From assembly GCA_907164885.2 (NCBI GenBank), contig OU015490.1, forward strand, positions 202,998,161 through 203,062,160: a stretch of 64,000 bases of DNA, written 5' to 3'. The translations under genes were made by a program, and so were the position numbers. This DNA comes from Dolomedes plantarius (Eukaryota; Arthropoda; Arachnida; Araneae; Dolomedidae). Position 1 is the first letter of the stretch. Each line of letters starts with the position of its first letter. Shown piece after piece: positions 23,719-34,657 of this stretch. The notes beneath the pieces were generated by a model. The model did not search any database. It had not been told where the DNA came from and worked only from the letters and a program-made list of their open reading frames with translations.

Positions 23719-25125
23719 CACTGCTGGCCACCCAAATTGCAACACCAAGAAAGACAAGAGATATCACAACAAAATTTATTTTGTAGATAACTTGTTGACC
23801 AAGTATCAAATGATTAAATTTATAGACTTCTGTGAAGTGTGGTTCCTGCCAAAATCAGTAGCCAGAGTAGCCGCCATTGTTGGAGATCACCGCTGCCACA
23901 CGCCTCGGCATTGATTCAAAGAGACTTTGGATGAGTTCTTGGGGTACAGCAGACCAAGCAGCTTCCCCACGTTGCCAAAGTTGATCTGCTGTGGCAGCTG
24001 GGGATGGAATCTGGGTCAATCGTAGAGCAACCATGGACCACATGTTTTCTATCGGCGAAAGATCCGGAGAGCGAGGCGGCCAGGGAAGCAATTCAATCTG
24101 GCGATTGACGAAGAACCGTTGGACAATGCGTGCCACGTGTGGTCGCGCATTATCCTGTTGAAATATGGCTGTGGGCAAGCCCTGAAGGTAAGGAAGGACA
24201 ACTGGCTCCAACACCTCGGAGATGTAGCGCTGACTGTTTAAAGTACCGGCAATGCGTACTAGAGGTGTGCGAGAGTGATATCCAATACCGCCCCATACCA
24301 TAATACCCGGTGCAGGACCAGTGTGGCTGTGCATAACGCAGCTGTTGAGCATCCTCTCTTCACGGTGTCTCCAGACTCGAATGCGACTATCGTGGTGTAA
24401 CAGACAGAAGCGTGACTCGTCAGTAAAGACAATTTCATTCCATTCTGCCGTCCACATTTTCTGTCATCGCACCATTGGTGGCGGAGACGTCTGTGGTTCT
24501 GCGCCAAGGGTAAACAAAGCAATGGACGTCTTGCGGACAGACCACTCTGCTGTGAACGGTGTCGAATGGTACGCTCAGACACTGTATGATGCGTTACAGA
24601 CTGCATGTGCTGTGCTATGGTTCGTGATGTGACTGAGCGATCCGTCACTGCCATGCGCACAATTTGCCTGTCATCACGTGAAGTGGTGCGCTGAGGTGGA
24701 TGCGATCGAACACGCCGGTCCGTCGTACCCTCCTGCATTCAACGATCACATATCCGCATTACAGTTGTTTGGTTTCGTCCAACACGACTACCGATTTCCC
24801 TGAAAGATAATCCACAATCTCGGTAGGCCACTATCCTTCCTCTGTCGAACTCGGATACTTGATCAAAAGATGATCGCTGTTTTCGACGGGGCATAATTGA
24901 TCGTTTTTTGAAAAAACCACAAGAAAAACACAATTGCCGAACTTGAAATCGTCCAAATCTCCAAGCCTTAAATAGCGCTTTGAAGTGGCGCCACAGGCGC
25001 GCGTGATGTGCGTCTGCGCTGAAATTCTAATCATTTGCATATCTCACCTCCGCTAATGCATTTTGTAAATTTCATGTTATTTGCATGTTTCCTTCAGGGT
25101 GTTGCATTTACAGTGGCCAGCAGTG
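23719..25125 (-). mobile_element. Tc1-like transposon copy B, full length (1407 bp)
   Basis: Complete element with TIRs of ~28 bp: the left starts CACTGCTGGCCACCCAAATT, the right in reverse complement starts CACTGCTGGCCACTG. They share the tips and the GCAACACC inner block, with mismatches between. TA flanks both ends and (TA)n continues on each side. Same length as copy D. Confidence 0.96.
23855..24894 (-). pseudogene. Tc1 (DD34E) transposase, one nonsense and one frameshift
   Basis: The coding region runs from the methionine at 24894 (MPRRKQRSSFDQVSEFDRGR) to the stop at 23855, after NNGGYSGY. An upstream in-frame Met at 24933 is less likely. Domains in order: paired-type helix-turn-helix DNA-binding region, then the catalytic core with Asp in FTDESRF, Asp in QQDNARPH and Glu in SPIENMW. 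The catalytic triad is intact. Two lesions against copy D: Trp to TGA at 24739-24741 just after ICDR, and a one-base deletion near 24457-24463. Confidence 0.95.
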
Positions 25126-25307
25126 TATATATATATATATATGGTGGATATTACTTGTCTTGAAATGATAGACTATGATAATTTAGAGTTTAAGGTTATG
25201 TGTAATGTCAAGGAGGTAATTTATAATGTGCTCAAAATGTCTTTTTGACAAGATTTCCTCTTTAAGCTTTTTAAAGTAATATACTTTGCTCTTACATTAA
25301 TATAAAC
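25126..25307. other. Short (TA)n then 5' flank of the Penelope-like relic
   Basis: TA run to 25141, then AT-rich sequence that may be the 5' UTR of the retroelement. Confidence 0.4.
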
Positions 25308-26534
25308 ATGGATAGGTCTCTTAAGGTTATAGCGACTGGAAAGACTGGTAGTTTACTACCAGGTGCTCGGTATGTTACTACTGGGGTCAAAATGCTACCC
25401 CAACTTAATTACTAATTATTTTAAGAGTTCAGGTCCTGATAGGAGGGAAAGCAAAAAAATTGTAATTGATGTCGACATGGGCCTTAATACACCGAAGTGT
25501 CAGGGTTCTTATCTTACACGTCATAGATATTATCCTAATATGAAAAAATTCCTATATAGTAAATGTGGGGATAGGAGATGCAAATTGTGCCCTAAAGCTA
25601 ACCAATGTCAAATTGGTTGTGATAAAAGTTATAAAACCTTTTGTAAAGTATACAACTGTATTTATAAGATAAAATGTAAAATTTGTAATTTAGCATATAT
25701 AGGTCAAACTAAAAATACTTTAAATGTACGTATTAATTTACATAGAAGTCAAATATATAGGAGTTCTGATAATGGAGAGGACTGTACTATGGAAATAATG
25801 TAAAGGATATAAAAAGTTATGATTTTACCGATTTGTTTAACTCAATAGATTTAAAGGACCTACATAAAATAATCATAGTATTGTATGAACAATACGACCT
25901 AAAAGCTAAAAGCGTATATTACGTTCAATAAATTTCGGGCTCTACTGGATTTGGTTTTGCATGAGACTATATTATACAATGGTACTGGTTTTTATAGGCA
26001 AGTGCAGGGTATCCCTATGGGAGAAGGATGTTCCTCTGCACTTGCCGACATATATCTGCATTTTTATGAGAGAAAAGCAATGCTCTTAAATGAGCTTCTT
26101 TATTTCTGATATGTTGATGACGTACTAATTGTATTTAATGAAAATATTATATCACTGAGTTTGTGTTTTTACCCTGAATGTTTAGGCTTGTGGAGTCTAA
26201 AAGTGACAAAAATGGTAATCTGGTCTTTCTGGATTTGAGTTTGAACATCGATGATCAGTATAACTTAACTTACAGTATGTATGACAAACGTGGTGAATAT
26301 GGATTTGAGACAGTCAGAATTATGTCATGGGACAACAATATACATAAAAACATAAAACGGAATATTATTTTAAATCATATAATTAGAAGTAGAAAATTAC
26401 ATTCAAATATTGTGGAGTTTAGCATCAATATATACAATTTCACGAGAAGGGCACGTGAAAGAGGATTTCCACTTCTATTTCTAAATGACATATTAACCAA
26501 GTTCTTGAAAGCAAATGACTGTGACCATGATTGA
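25308..26534 (+). pseudogene. Penelope-like retroelement, GIY-YIG upstream of RT, internally deleted
   Basis: From ATG 25308 (MDRSLKVIATGKTGSL) a frameshift near 25380 leads to a Cys-rich region with CGDRRCKLCP. The endonuclease block CKICNLAYIGQTKNTLNVRI follows, ending at a stop at 25803. RT motifs come next: SYDFTDLFNSIDLKDL (motif A) near 25815-25865, QVQGIPMGEGCSSALADIYL (motif B), then YF-TGA-YVDDVLIVF (catalytic YVDD). The distal region NLVFLDLSLNIDDQYNLT ... YDKRGEYGF ends at the stop at 26534. Canonical Penelope elements have GIY-YIG at the C-terminus; this order fits the permuted Naiad-type clade. The endonuclease runs almost straight into motif A, so the RT N-terminus is deleted. 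Confidence 0.75.
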
Positions 26535-26905
26535 GTGTTGGCTGAAGCTGGTGTTTGAGGTGAGTGTTGACTTTTTTGTATTTGAAGTTTTGGTGTGAGG
26601 TTCATTTGATAAGGGTATGCCTTGAGGTTCTGACAGGTTTGGCTGTTGTGCTTTCTTTTGCAGTTCATTTCTAATTTATTAATTTTATGTAAGTTTTCAG
26701 CTTCTATGAGCTTTCTGGAATTGTAGTGACCTCCGGGAGTGTTGCCATGGCTTAAAAACATGTTTTAACCGGAGAGGGGGGTCACAACTCCCGGTCATTA
26801 ACTACAAGGCCTTCATGTTCCGATGTACTATTGTTATATTATCGGCACTAGCTTTCTGTGCAGTCTTGCTTTTCACTCTGACTCCTTTATTTCAATATTT
26901 AATAG

Positions 26906-26910
<5 letters not shown>
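26535..26910. other. Spacer, possibly 3' UTR of the retroelement
   Basis: The minus-strand open frame 26375-26761 overlaps the RT and looks like an antisense shadow. Confidence 0.4.

Positions 26911-26945
<35 letters not shown>
26911..26945. repeat. (TA)n microsatellite
   Basis: Pure TA run. Confidence 0.97.
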
Positions 26946-26948
<3 letters not shown>

Positions 26949-27336
26949 TTAAAAATTTCGCATAAAAAAATCACAATTTTACTTACTTGGTTAAGTAAGT
27001 ATCAAAATTATATGTTAAAAGCTAACATTGTAGTAGTCTCCCCATTCTCTGCCTTAAGTCTTTAGCAATAATTTATAAGTAAATTTGGAGAGTCAGATCT
27101 CTCAGTTAAAGACCGTGGGTGGTTCTAGTTAAGGAATTAAGTTAATAAATTATTGCTATTATTACCTAATTTCGCTTAAAACGCCGTTTGTCACCTAGTT
27201 TTCGCCGAAAAGTAGTAAAAAAATAATTTTCTCGTTTATTCGCTCATATCGGCAAATTTCGCATTTATTCGCATTTACTTCGTAAATACGAAAATTACGT
27301 ATCCCTACTTATGTTTTAAATTCCAACTTGTGTTAA
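26946..27336. other. Spacer with recurring TTTCGC/TTCGCC words
   Basis: AT-rich with repeated AAATTTCGCATTTATT-like words also seen at 19720-19800, suggesting a shared but degraded flank of the 210-bp repeat. Confidence 0.4.
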
Positions 27337-27543
27337 ATTATGACAGATTTATCACTTAACATTGAAAACTATCCTAAAATAGACAACGCCACTGTGAGAA
27401 ATCAGCATTCATTAATTTTGTTATTCGCTCATAAAGAGAAATGTGATATCGCTAGTGTGTTTCAAATACAGCTTTTTTGAATAAGGTTTTTACAGAGTTT
27501 TCACTGTTTCAAAAACTATGATAGTCGAGTTGGAAGTTAAAAT
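27337..27543. repeat. ~210-bp dispersed repeat, copy 2 of 3
   Basis: Closest partner of 19468-19680. Confidence 0.88.
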
Positions 27544-27557
27544 TCCCTCCTTGCAAG

Positions 27558-27770
27558 ATAAATTTTGACAGATATATCACTTAAAGCTGTCAAAACATTG
27601 GAATCTATCGTAAAATAGAGAATTCCACTGTGAGAGATCAGCATTCAATCATATTTTTATTTGCTCAGAAGCGAAACGTGATATCACCAGTGATTTTCAA
27701 ATATCGCTGTGAATAAGATTTCTACAGTTCACTGTTTTAAAAACTGTGAATCATCTGTTTAAAGTTAAAA
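27558..27770. repeat. ~210-bp dispersed repeat, copy 3 of 3 (diverged)
   Basis: In tandem with copy 2; shares TGACAGATATATCACTTAA, TGTGAGAGATCAGCATTCAA and GTGATATCAC-type boxes. Confidence 0.8.
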
Positions 27771-28602
27771 GCCCTTCCATTTCTTTCATTGCTCTTGGAA
27801 TCTTTATAGTTTTTTTAAAAATTTTACATTAAATATAACTTTATAATCTATATATATATATAAAAAAATTCCGTAACTGACTGACTCACTGACATACAAC
27901 GCACAGACCAAACCGCTGGACCTAAAGGGCTGAAATTTTGCATGGCGATTCTTCTTATAGTATAGGGGTGCACTAATAAAGATTTTTGAAAAATTCTTCA
28001 CAGATTTTTTTTAATTAAATTTTTAAGCTGTTTTAGTAACATTTTTTAAGTTTGCATTTAAAATAATTTTTTGAGGGTTATAAAATTTATATCACGAGAA
28101 AGGTCATAAAAATTCCTTTAAAATGAAATATTTTTCGAATCTTTACCTCCATTTTCTGATTTTTGGCGAATTTTTAAAGATTAATTTTTAGAATTTAATT
28201 TATTAAATGCTGATCACGTGATTTCTTTTTCTGGTACTTTAAATAAATTTATCGTCACGTCATAACAACGAAATAGACAAAAAAAATAATTTTCTTTTCT
28301 TGCTAATGCGACAGGCGATTGGACATTATCTAAAAAAATATTAAAATACAGTAAAAATATGTTCGTCAAACTGTACTATATTAACTGTACTATTTTCTTT
28401 AATATGTCTTATTAGATTTAATTTGAATATTTTCTTCTACATTATTTTGTCTATAAAATATCCCTTACGTGATTTTTATATATACAAATGTATATGTTGT
28501 GTATATGTTTTTATATATAAATGTATATGTTTTTATATATACATATGTATATTTTTTTTACATCAATTGTATACATTGATCGTCGTATTTATTATATATG
28601 TT

Positions 28603-28734
28603 ACCGGCAAAGTATGAAATCCTGTATTCTATATAATGCCTAAAACTAGCCGGCAATGTATGAAACGATTCATATTTCACACATTTCCTAGGCATTCTAT
28701 AGAATGCCTAATAAGAAACCGACAAAGTATGTAA
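28603..28734. repeat. Left subterminal motif array of the integrase element
   Basis: Three CGGCAAAGTATGAAA-like boxes spaced 45-70 bp, interleaved with TCTATATAATGCC and the palindrome GGCATTCTATAGAATGCC. Likely transposase-binding sites by analogy with other TIR transposons. Confidence 0.7.
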
Positions 28735-28906
28735 TACATCTCAGATTCGTTTCAAATATCACGTGGTAAGGTACTCGACTTTTAACGCGCGGCTCAGGCT
28801 CAGAATTTGACAGTTGCACTTTGCGGTTTGTTCGGGAGTGTCAAAATACGAAATTTTAATTAAATTTGTTCAACAAAAAATTAGTTTCTTGCTGTGCTGC
28901 TTGAAA

Positions 28907-30708
28907 ATGGAGGAGCAAGCAGTAGTGTTGGAGAAGAAGTCATGGTCTATAGACATGAAACAACGATTCGACGATGAACTGTACAAAATTCGAGTTAATG
29001 CTACAAAAAATAGTTCTTTCTTAACCGAAACTACTTACCAGAAGTTAATAAATGATGTACAAAAACCAAAATGCCTACTAAGAAGGAACCCAGGGACTAT
29101 TTGTTGCTGAATCGCTATGATGTGATGATTGTGGAAAACAAAAGTAAACTTATTTATCCTGTTAAAGAAGGCGTCAGTACTATACAGTATTACGTCACGG
29201 ACTCATATGGAGTTATTTCTCGTACTTCATGAAACTCATTTGGCTATTGGACACGGAGGACGTGATAGAATGTTGAAAGAACTTTCAACCAAATACAAAA
29301 ACGTTACCAATCATGACATTAAATTGTACATCCACCTTTGTGAAACTTGCCAAAAAAAAAAAAAAAAACCAGAAAGGTATTAAAAAGTGCATTGTTGTTA
29401 AACCTATGAATTTTTCCGAATTTAATTTCCGTTATCAGGTAGATCTTATAGACTTTCAGTCTCAGCCAGACAGAGAATACAAATGTATTATGGTGCACCA
29501 AGATCACTTCAGAAAATTTGTGATTCTCTAGTGTCAAAGAGAGCTGAAGAAGTAGCCTACAACCTAGTGGACATATTCTCGTTGCTTGGAGCGCCATCTT
29601 TATTACAGTTTGACAATGGTAGGTAATTTGCCAATAATGTGGTGACCAGCTTGAAGGAGTTTTGGCCAGCACTGAAGATCTTCCATGGGAAGCCTCGCCA
29701 CAAAGCCAGGGTAGTGTCGAAAGAGCTAATCAAGATATCAAAAATATGCTCTGTACTTGGATGCAGGACAACAAATTTGACCGCTGGAGAGAAGGACTGC
29801 GTTTCGTTCAATTTATGAAAAATAGAGCTTATTCTGGGATCAAAAGAACACCATACGAAGCTCTCTCTGGCTGCAAACCTAAAGTAGGGCTCACAATGTC
29901 ATTTATACCCAAAGATGTTTTAAAAGACAAATACAGAGGAGCAGCTAGAAAAAGTAATAGAAATCGAAAAAGGTGAAACTAATCAGATTATGCAAGAAAA
30001 AGAACATGTTTAAAAAAACATGGATGAGATTATAGTCGATAGTGGATTAAACCAACATGATGAAGACATGCTTACCGAAGAGATTCTGTTTCTGATACCT
30101 GTTGTGTGTGTTTAAAAGAAACGAGTGATGCACCTGCATGCAAAAAGTGTGGTCAAAAATTCATACCTTCTGTGGCCATGCTAGTAAAGATGATGAAATG
30201 CATATTTTGGGCACCCTTTGTTTCAAACCTGAAAATGCTATTGAACGTAAATAAATTTTAAAACAAATCTGGAAATACAAGCCAAAAAAAAAAAATTAAA
30301 ATGAATTCGGAAAAAAAATCTCCCACTGCTTCTTTGCGAACTACTGTGCGAGTTCTTATTTCTGACGTCGACAAGGGCCGAGGTGATTCGCGCAATATAT
30401 TGGCAGTTGTAATGAGTGTGACAAAGGATGGTTTCTACCGACTTGGACCTTCTGAGGGAATTTTAAAACAACTATATGCGAGATCACAATTCACATTATG
30501 CCCCAAGAACTTGCTTAGAATTGAAGATATTCCTGACCACGAAATTCCTCTCCGGTCAGTTGCAATTGCTCAGTCCAGTGGAAGCGGCCAAGGATTCGCC
30601 AAATGTATGTGTAAAACAAAGTGCCAAAATATGAAATGTCTTTGCGTAAAAAATGTAATGAAATGTAATTTAAAATGTCATTCAAGCCAACCATGTTTCA
30701 ACAAGTAG
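28907..30708 (+). pseudogene. KRBA2/Ginger-like integrase (DDE) with Cys-rich tail
   Basis: Met 28907 opens MEEQAVVLEKKSWSIDMKQR. After frame changes the parts follow in order. The DYLLLNRYDVMIVENKSKLI block comes first. An HHCC zinc finger follows (LHETHLAIGHGGRDRM ... LCETCQ). The catalytic core has Asp in YQVDLIDF (29442), Asp in LQFDNGR (29612) and Glu in QGSVERANQD (29719), about 35 residues after the second Asp. A linker MDEIIVDSGLNQHDEDMLTE comes next, and from 30301 a tail ending CMCKTKCQNMKCLC ... CHSSQPCFNK. This matches what I remember of proteins named KRAB-A domain-containing 2 in spiders. Damage: frameshifts near 29065, 29205, 29360 (A-run) and 29700, TAA at 29624 in the Glu codon after DNGR, and more between 29975 and 30300. 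Confidence 0.85.
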
Positions 30709-30909
30709 GTTAATTTTAATTTCTTATTTTTTATATGAAAATTTTGTTTCTTTTAATAAGAAAGGCAAATTTTGTTTTGTACAAATTTCATTTTTCTTTA
30801 CGTACTTTGAATAAAAATTTTTTAATGGCACTCTCATTATTTTTTCAGAATAACATTTGTATTTTTGAGGAATGCACGTCATTTATATAATAGCCTTATC
30901 AGAACCTTT

Positions 30910-31066
30910 TTTCATACTTTGCCTAAATAGCATTTGTCATTCTATAGAATGCCTGGATATTATATACAATGCCTAGGGAAAGTACGTAATAATTCTCATA
31001 TTTCATACTTTGCCTAAAAACGTCCGGCGTTATATACAATGCCGGCGTTTCATACTTTGCCGGTAA
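30910..31066. repeat. Right subterminal motif array of the integrase element
   Basis: TTTCATACTTTGCC-like boxes at 30910, 31001 and 31048 with TATACAATGCC words between, the inverted counterpart of the left array. Confidence 0.7.
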
Positions 31067-31067
31067 C

Positions 31068-31190
<123 letters not shown>

Positions 31191-31262
31191 CATTAATTGC
31201 ATACATTGACCGTTGTATTTAATTTGGATGTACTCCGTAGCGAAGTGCGGGTTTTCAGCTAG

Positions 31263-32090
31263 TTACAAATATATACATAATAATTTTTCGACACAGTTTT
31301 CGGTGATTTCTGAGCCACTCCTCTCGTCTTTGCCACCTGACTTTTTTTACAAATATATACACAATAATTTTTCCTCTTTAGCTATATGTGATAAAGGTAA
31401 AGGAAACACCCCCTGCCTTCAAAAATATAGAAAGAAAAAAAAAACCTGGGATTTAATCTACAATTTTCAGTGATTTCTGAGTCATTCTCCTCCTCGTTGT
31501 CACCTGGCTAGTTTTCCACTTGAGTATACTTATTTTTCCTTTGAAAGTAATATAGTTGCTTCTCCATCCCTATGCCAATTTTCGGATTAGTATTTCTCTC
31601 CTAATGTTAATTAACATTAGGAAAGAAAAGTGTAGATCTACATAATGACTTATGTAGATCTTATCTGCAAAATGACTCATGTAGATCTTATCAATATAGT
31701 GACTTATGCAGATAAGATGTGTCATGGGACATTTTCTTTTAACTCTTTGATATTCTTTATATAATACCTAGTACTCAAGGATGAAATGCTTTTGATACTT
31801 TTGAGTCTTATTCAGCATATGATGTTTAGTTTGGGAGCCAGTGCTATAAAAAAATAACGGCTGATTGAATATTGCGTGAGAAATATTTTTTTCATCTTCT
31901 AAGAGAGATCATAAGTCGATAGTTTTGTTTTAGTAATAATCCTGAGTGTTTTTATATTAAAGAGGAATTTTATCTGGCAGAAAAAAAACCCCTCTCAAAT
32001 GGGATTTTATTTAGTGCATTTCCGTTAGTTACAGTGTCCATAAGAAACAAAGCAAAATAACTTACTCTTTGTTAATCAGGTTTCATACTA
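31263..32090. other. Spacer, nothing recognised
   Basis: TACAAATATATACA-AATAATTTT occurs twice (31265, 31350) followed by GTGATTTCTGAG-like words, a small degraded duplication. A TGTAGATCT word recurs at 31630-31700. Confidence 0.45.
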
Positions 32091-32962
32091 CAGTCGAACT
32101 CCATTATAAGGAACTTCAAGGGACCAAAGGTTTTGTTCGCTATATCCGGTGGTTCGCTATATCCGAACCATTAAGAAAAATGTTAGAATTCGCAAAATTA
32201 ATAACTCATTTGTTGCTATGTGTATTCAATAATGATGTATTAAAAATAAAATCTATTAAAAATGATCATTAATGAATTAAATTGACTAAAATCGATTGCA
32301 TTAAACTGACACAATACTAATTAAATTAACTAAAAATGAAGACAAACGGAAATAAATTCATTTTACCTTTAATTGTTGCTCACTGTTTTGATACAGAAAT
32401 AAACGGTAATATGCTGACGTGATGCCGATTTCAAACACATTTTATGAATTTCTTTGTCCAATACATCAAATGACTCTAACATTCTTTCTTCCACTGTTTG
32501 TGTAGACAAGAACTTATTTATTACACGCATCGTTGCTATAGCATCTGAGATGGTGGGGATTTCGTCCTTTATCTGCTCCTCTTCATCAACATCAGATGCA
32601 GAATCTTCGATTTCAGAATGATTCATTTTAATTTTTTCCACGATATCTTCATCTGTTGGATTTTCCCATGTAATGACTTCATCATCACATGTTTCAAACA
32701 ATTGCATTTCACAATCTGAGAATGATGAAATTTTGTGCTTTTTCAATCCGCATCGCGATAGGTAAATCTCCATCTTCTTCTTCAACATTCTTTGCTTCTT
32801 CAACATTCGTTGTATCTTCAACATTCTTAAAAAGTTAAAAACAATCAGTAGTCGACTGAAAAAAAGATATATTGATACATGTAAAAAAGATATATTGATA
32901 CATGTTATCGATATATTGTAGTGAGTCATAAATTGTTCTTTTATAGGGTTATTATAATCCAT
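32091..32962 (-). mobile_element. Tigger/pogo-type transposon, one end only
   Basis: TA then CAGTCGAACTCCATTATAAG at 32091 and the paired words TTCGCTATATCCG at 32138 and 32154 are the hallmark of pogo/Tigger termini. A minus-strand transposase tail follows. No opposite TIR is seen downstream, so the element is truncated. Confidence 0.8.
32369..32790 (-). pseudogene. Tigger/pogo transposase C-terminal tail
   Basis: The minus-strand frame contains MEIYLSRCGLKKHKISSFSD, WENPTDEDIVEKIK, an acidic stretch ASDVDEEEQIKDEIPTISDA and AIATMRVINKFLSTQ. The frame stops at 32369. The order of acidic linker then AI-x-F-L helix matches the end of Tigger-like transposases after the DDE core. The CENP-B DNA-binding and catalytic domains are missing. 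The upstream hydrophobic part of the same open frame (to 32962) is probably not coding. Confidence 0.6.
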
Positions 32963-33308
32963 TAAGTATGTATTGCTAAAACTTTAATCTAATTTAAAAT
33001 CCACAACATACCCGCTGTAATTACGCGTTTTTTGTTAACAATGAACTAAAAGTCTTATTTTTTGGCTGTGAGCAACGTTTCTATTTTTCCCCTTTTTAAC
33101 TTGCAATGCTAATGCAACTGATAACTTCAGTATCGATATCTTTATTGAATTTAAAATCTGGTTATTGAATTATATCAAATTTAAGAGCGATATTAAATTA
33201 TTATATAGAATTTAAGATCTTGATTGCTTTAATGATCTGTAATTTTCAGCCTCAAACAAACGACTGATTTAATTTTGTTCAGACTGACTAAATTTAATGA
33301 AGCTTAAG
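32963..33308. other. AT-rich spacer, nothing recognised
   Basis: No structure seen. Confidence 0.5.
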
Positions 33309-33490
33309 GGCCTGTTCCCATAGGATTTCGGTAGCGGAAGCGTTGAAGTAATAAAATATATTCAACCAATGATAAACCTCCGAACGATTCGCAACGAAAT
33401 TTTTAACGCCTATGATTGGTTTATTTCCGTGTCAGCACCATCTTTCCCTTTATGCTTCCGCTACTGGACTCCTATGTGAACAGGTCCTTA
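33309..33490. mobile_element. Palindromic MITE, family P, copy P2 (~182 bp)
   Basis: Left GGGCCTGTTCCCATAGGATT, right in reverse complement GGACCTGTTCACATAGGAGT; both continue with GTAGCGGAAGC. Flanks read TTAA and TTAG. TTA/TAA or TTAA target sites would suit PIF/Harbinger or piggyBac mobilisation; I cannot decide. Confidence 0.8.
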
Positions 33491-34194
33491 GTCTTTAAAA
33501 ATCTTGATTTTGGTAACGCTGCTTTAAAAGAAGCAAAGTATCTTCAGTCCTAATTTCAGTGAAGCAAAAATCCTTCGATATCGAAAATAGTTGCTTCCCT
33601 GAATTAGGCTTTATAAAAACTCGTAACAAATTTCGAAGAGAAACAAATACGAAACTTTGCACGTTTATCAATAATTACTCAGAAAGTAATTGTTCTTAGA
33701 TTACCATGAAAATTTAATTGTTCCTTCTGGTCAAGGACTTTCACGAATTTTTCGTGAATACCAATGCATTTTTCTTCTTACCAACTTCGTTAATATGTCT
33801 GATTTAATCAATTGAGTTAAAAATGTACTATAAAGGTGATTTTTTTTACAACCCAAGTGAAATTTATTGTCTTGTCAAGTTAATCAAGTAGAATCATGTT
33901 GACAAATCTCAAACAAAAGAAATTAATATTTTCTCAAGAAATCAATTAAAACAGTTTTGCTTTTACTTAAGAAAACTTGAAAAGTATGATGAATGAGAAA
34001 ATAACAGCATCTTAAGATGCTATTTTTTTCTTTCAATTTCACATATTAACCCATTGTTGATCGGCAATTTTATTTGAATATGTACGCAAGTCACCGGTAG
34101 AGACTGAAATTTTGAAATAAAGTACAGCATTCTTATTTTCTGATATCGGTTTTGTTTATCTGGGGGTCTGAGATTCACAGTTTAAATGATAAAA
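33491..34194. other. AT-rich spacer, nothing recognised
   Basis: No structure seen. Confidence 0.5.
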
Positions 34195-34657
34195 TTTGAG
34201 ATTTTACTGAAATTCATTCAGATCATAGTAAAGGTAGTTTTCAAATAAAGCAATGTTCATTTGATCAAAAATTTCTCCAATATGTCTTTGCTTTATCCTA
34301 AATTGTCTTCAACATTTGCGTGTAAAAACTAGATTTTACTCGGTCAACAATGTGTTAAGAGGCTGTAATCGTTTGCTCAGTTTCCATAGATTTCTTCCAG
34401 CTAAAAGCATGTCTTGATGAAATATGAGGATTTGCCTGAAATTCGTTCAGGTCATACACATAGTAAAGATAATTTCCAAGTAAAGCAATGTTCAGTTGAT
34501 CGAAAATTTCTCCAATATGTCTTTGCTTTATCCAAAATTGTTTTTAACATTTGCGTGTAAAAACGCGAGTTTACTTGGTCAACATTGTGCTAAGAGGCTG
34601 TAATCTTTTGCTCAGTTTCCATAGATTTCTTCCAGCTAAAAGCATGTCTTGATGAAA
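34195..34657. repeat. ~230-bp tandem duplication
   Basis: AATTTCTCCAATATGTCTTT, GTCAACA(A/T)TGTG(T/C)TAAGAGG and CTTCCAGCTAAAAGCATGTC occur twice in the same order, offset by about 230-235 bp. Confidence 0.93.

Larger units (their letters stand above)
28600..31066 (+). mobile_element. TIR-bounded integrase transposon (Ginger/KRBA2-like) inside Helitron H1
   Basis: The ends are GTTACCGGCAAAGTATGAAA and its near-perfect inverse TTTCATACTTTGCCGGTAAC. Each flank carries further motif copies: CGGCAAAGTATGAAA-like boxes at 28603, 28650 and 28719; inverse boxes at 30910, 31001 and 31048. TATANAATGCC words alternate with them on both sides. The only gene inside is an integrase-type transposase; no gag, protease, RT or LTR is present. 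The target duplication could not be resolved because microsatellites adjoin. Confidence 0.75.

Noticed and set aside
26375..26761. 128-codon minus-strand frame
   Set aside because: Antisense to the Penelope-like RT tail, low complexity, no domain.
32790..32962. N-terminal part of the 197-codon minus-strand frame as transposase
   Set aside because: Hydrophobic, repetitive (MLKIQRMLKKQRMLKKK) and unlike Tigger; probably non-coding read-through.
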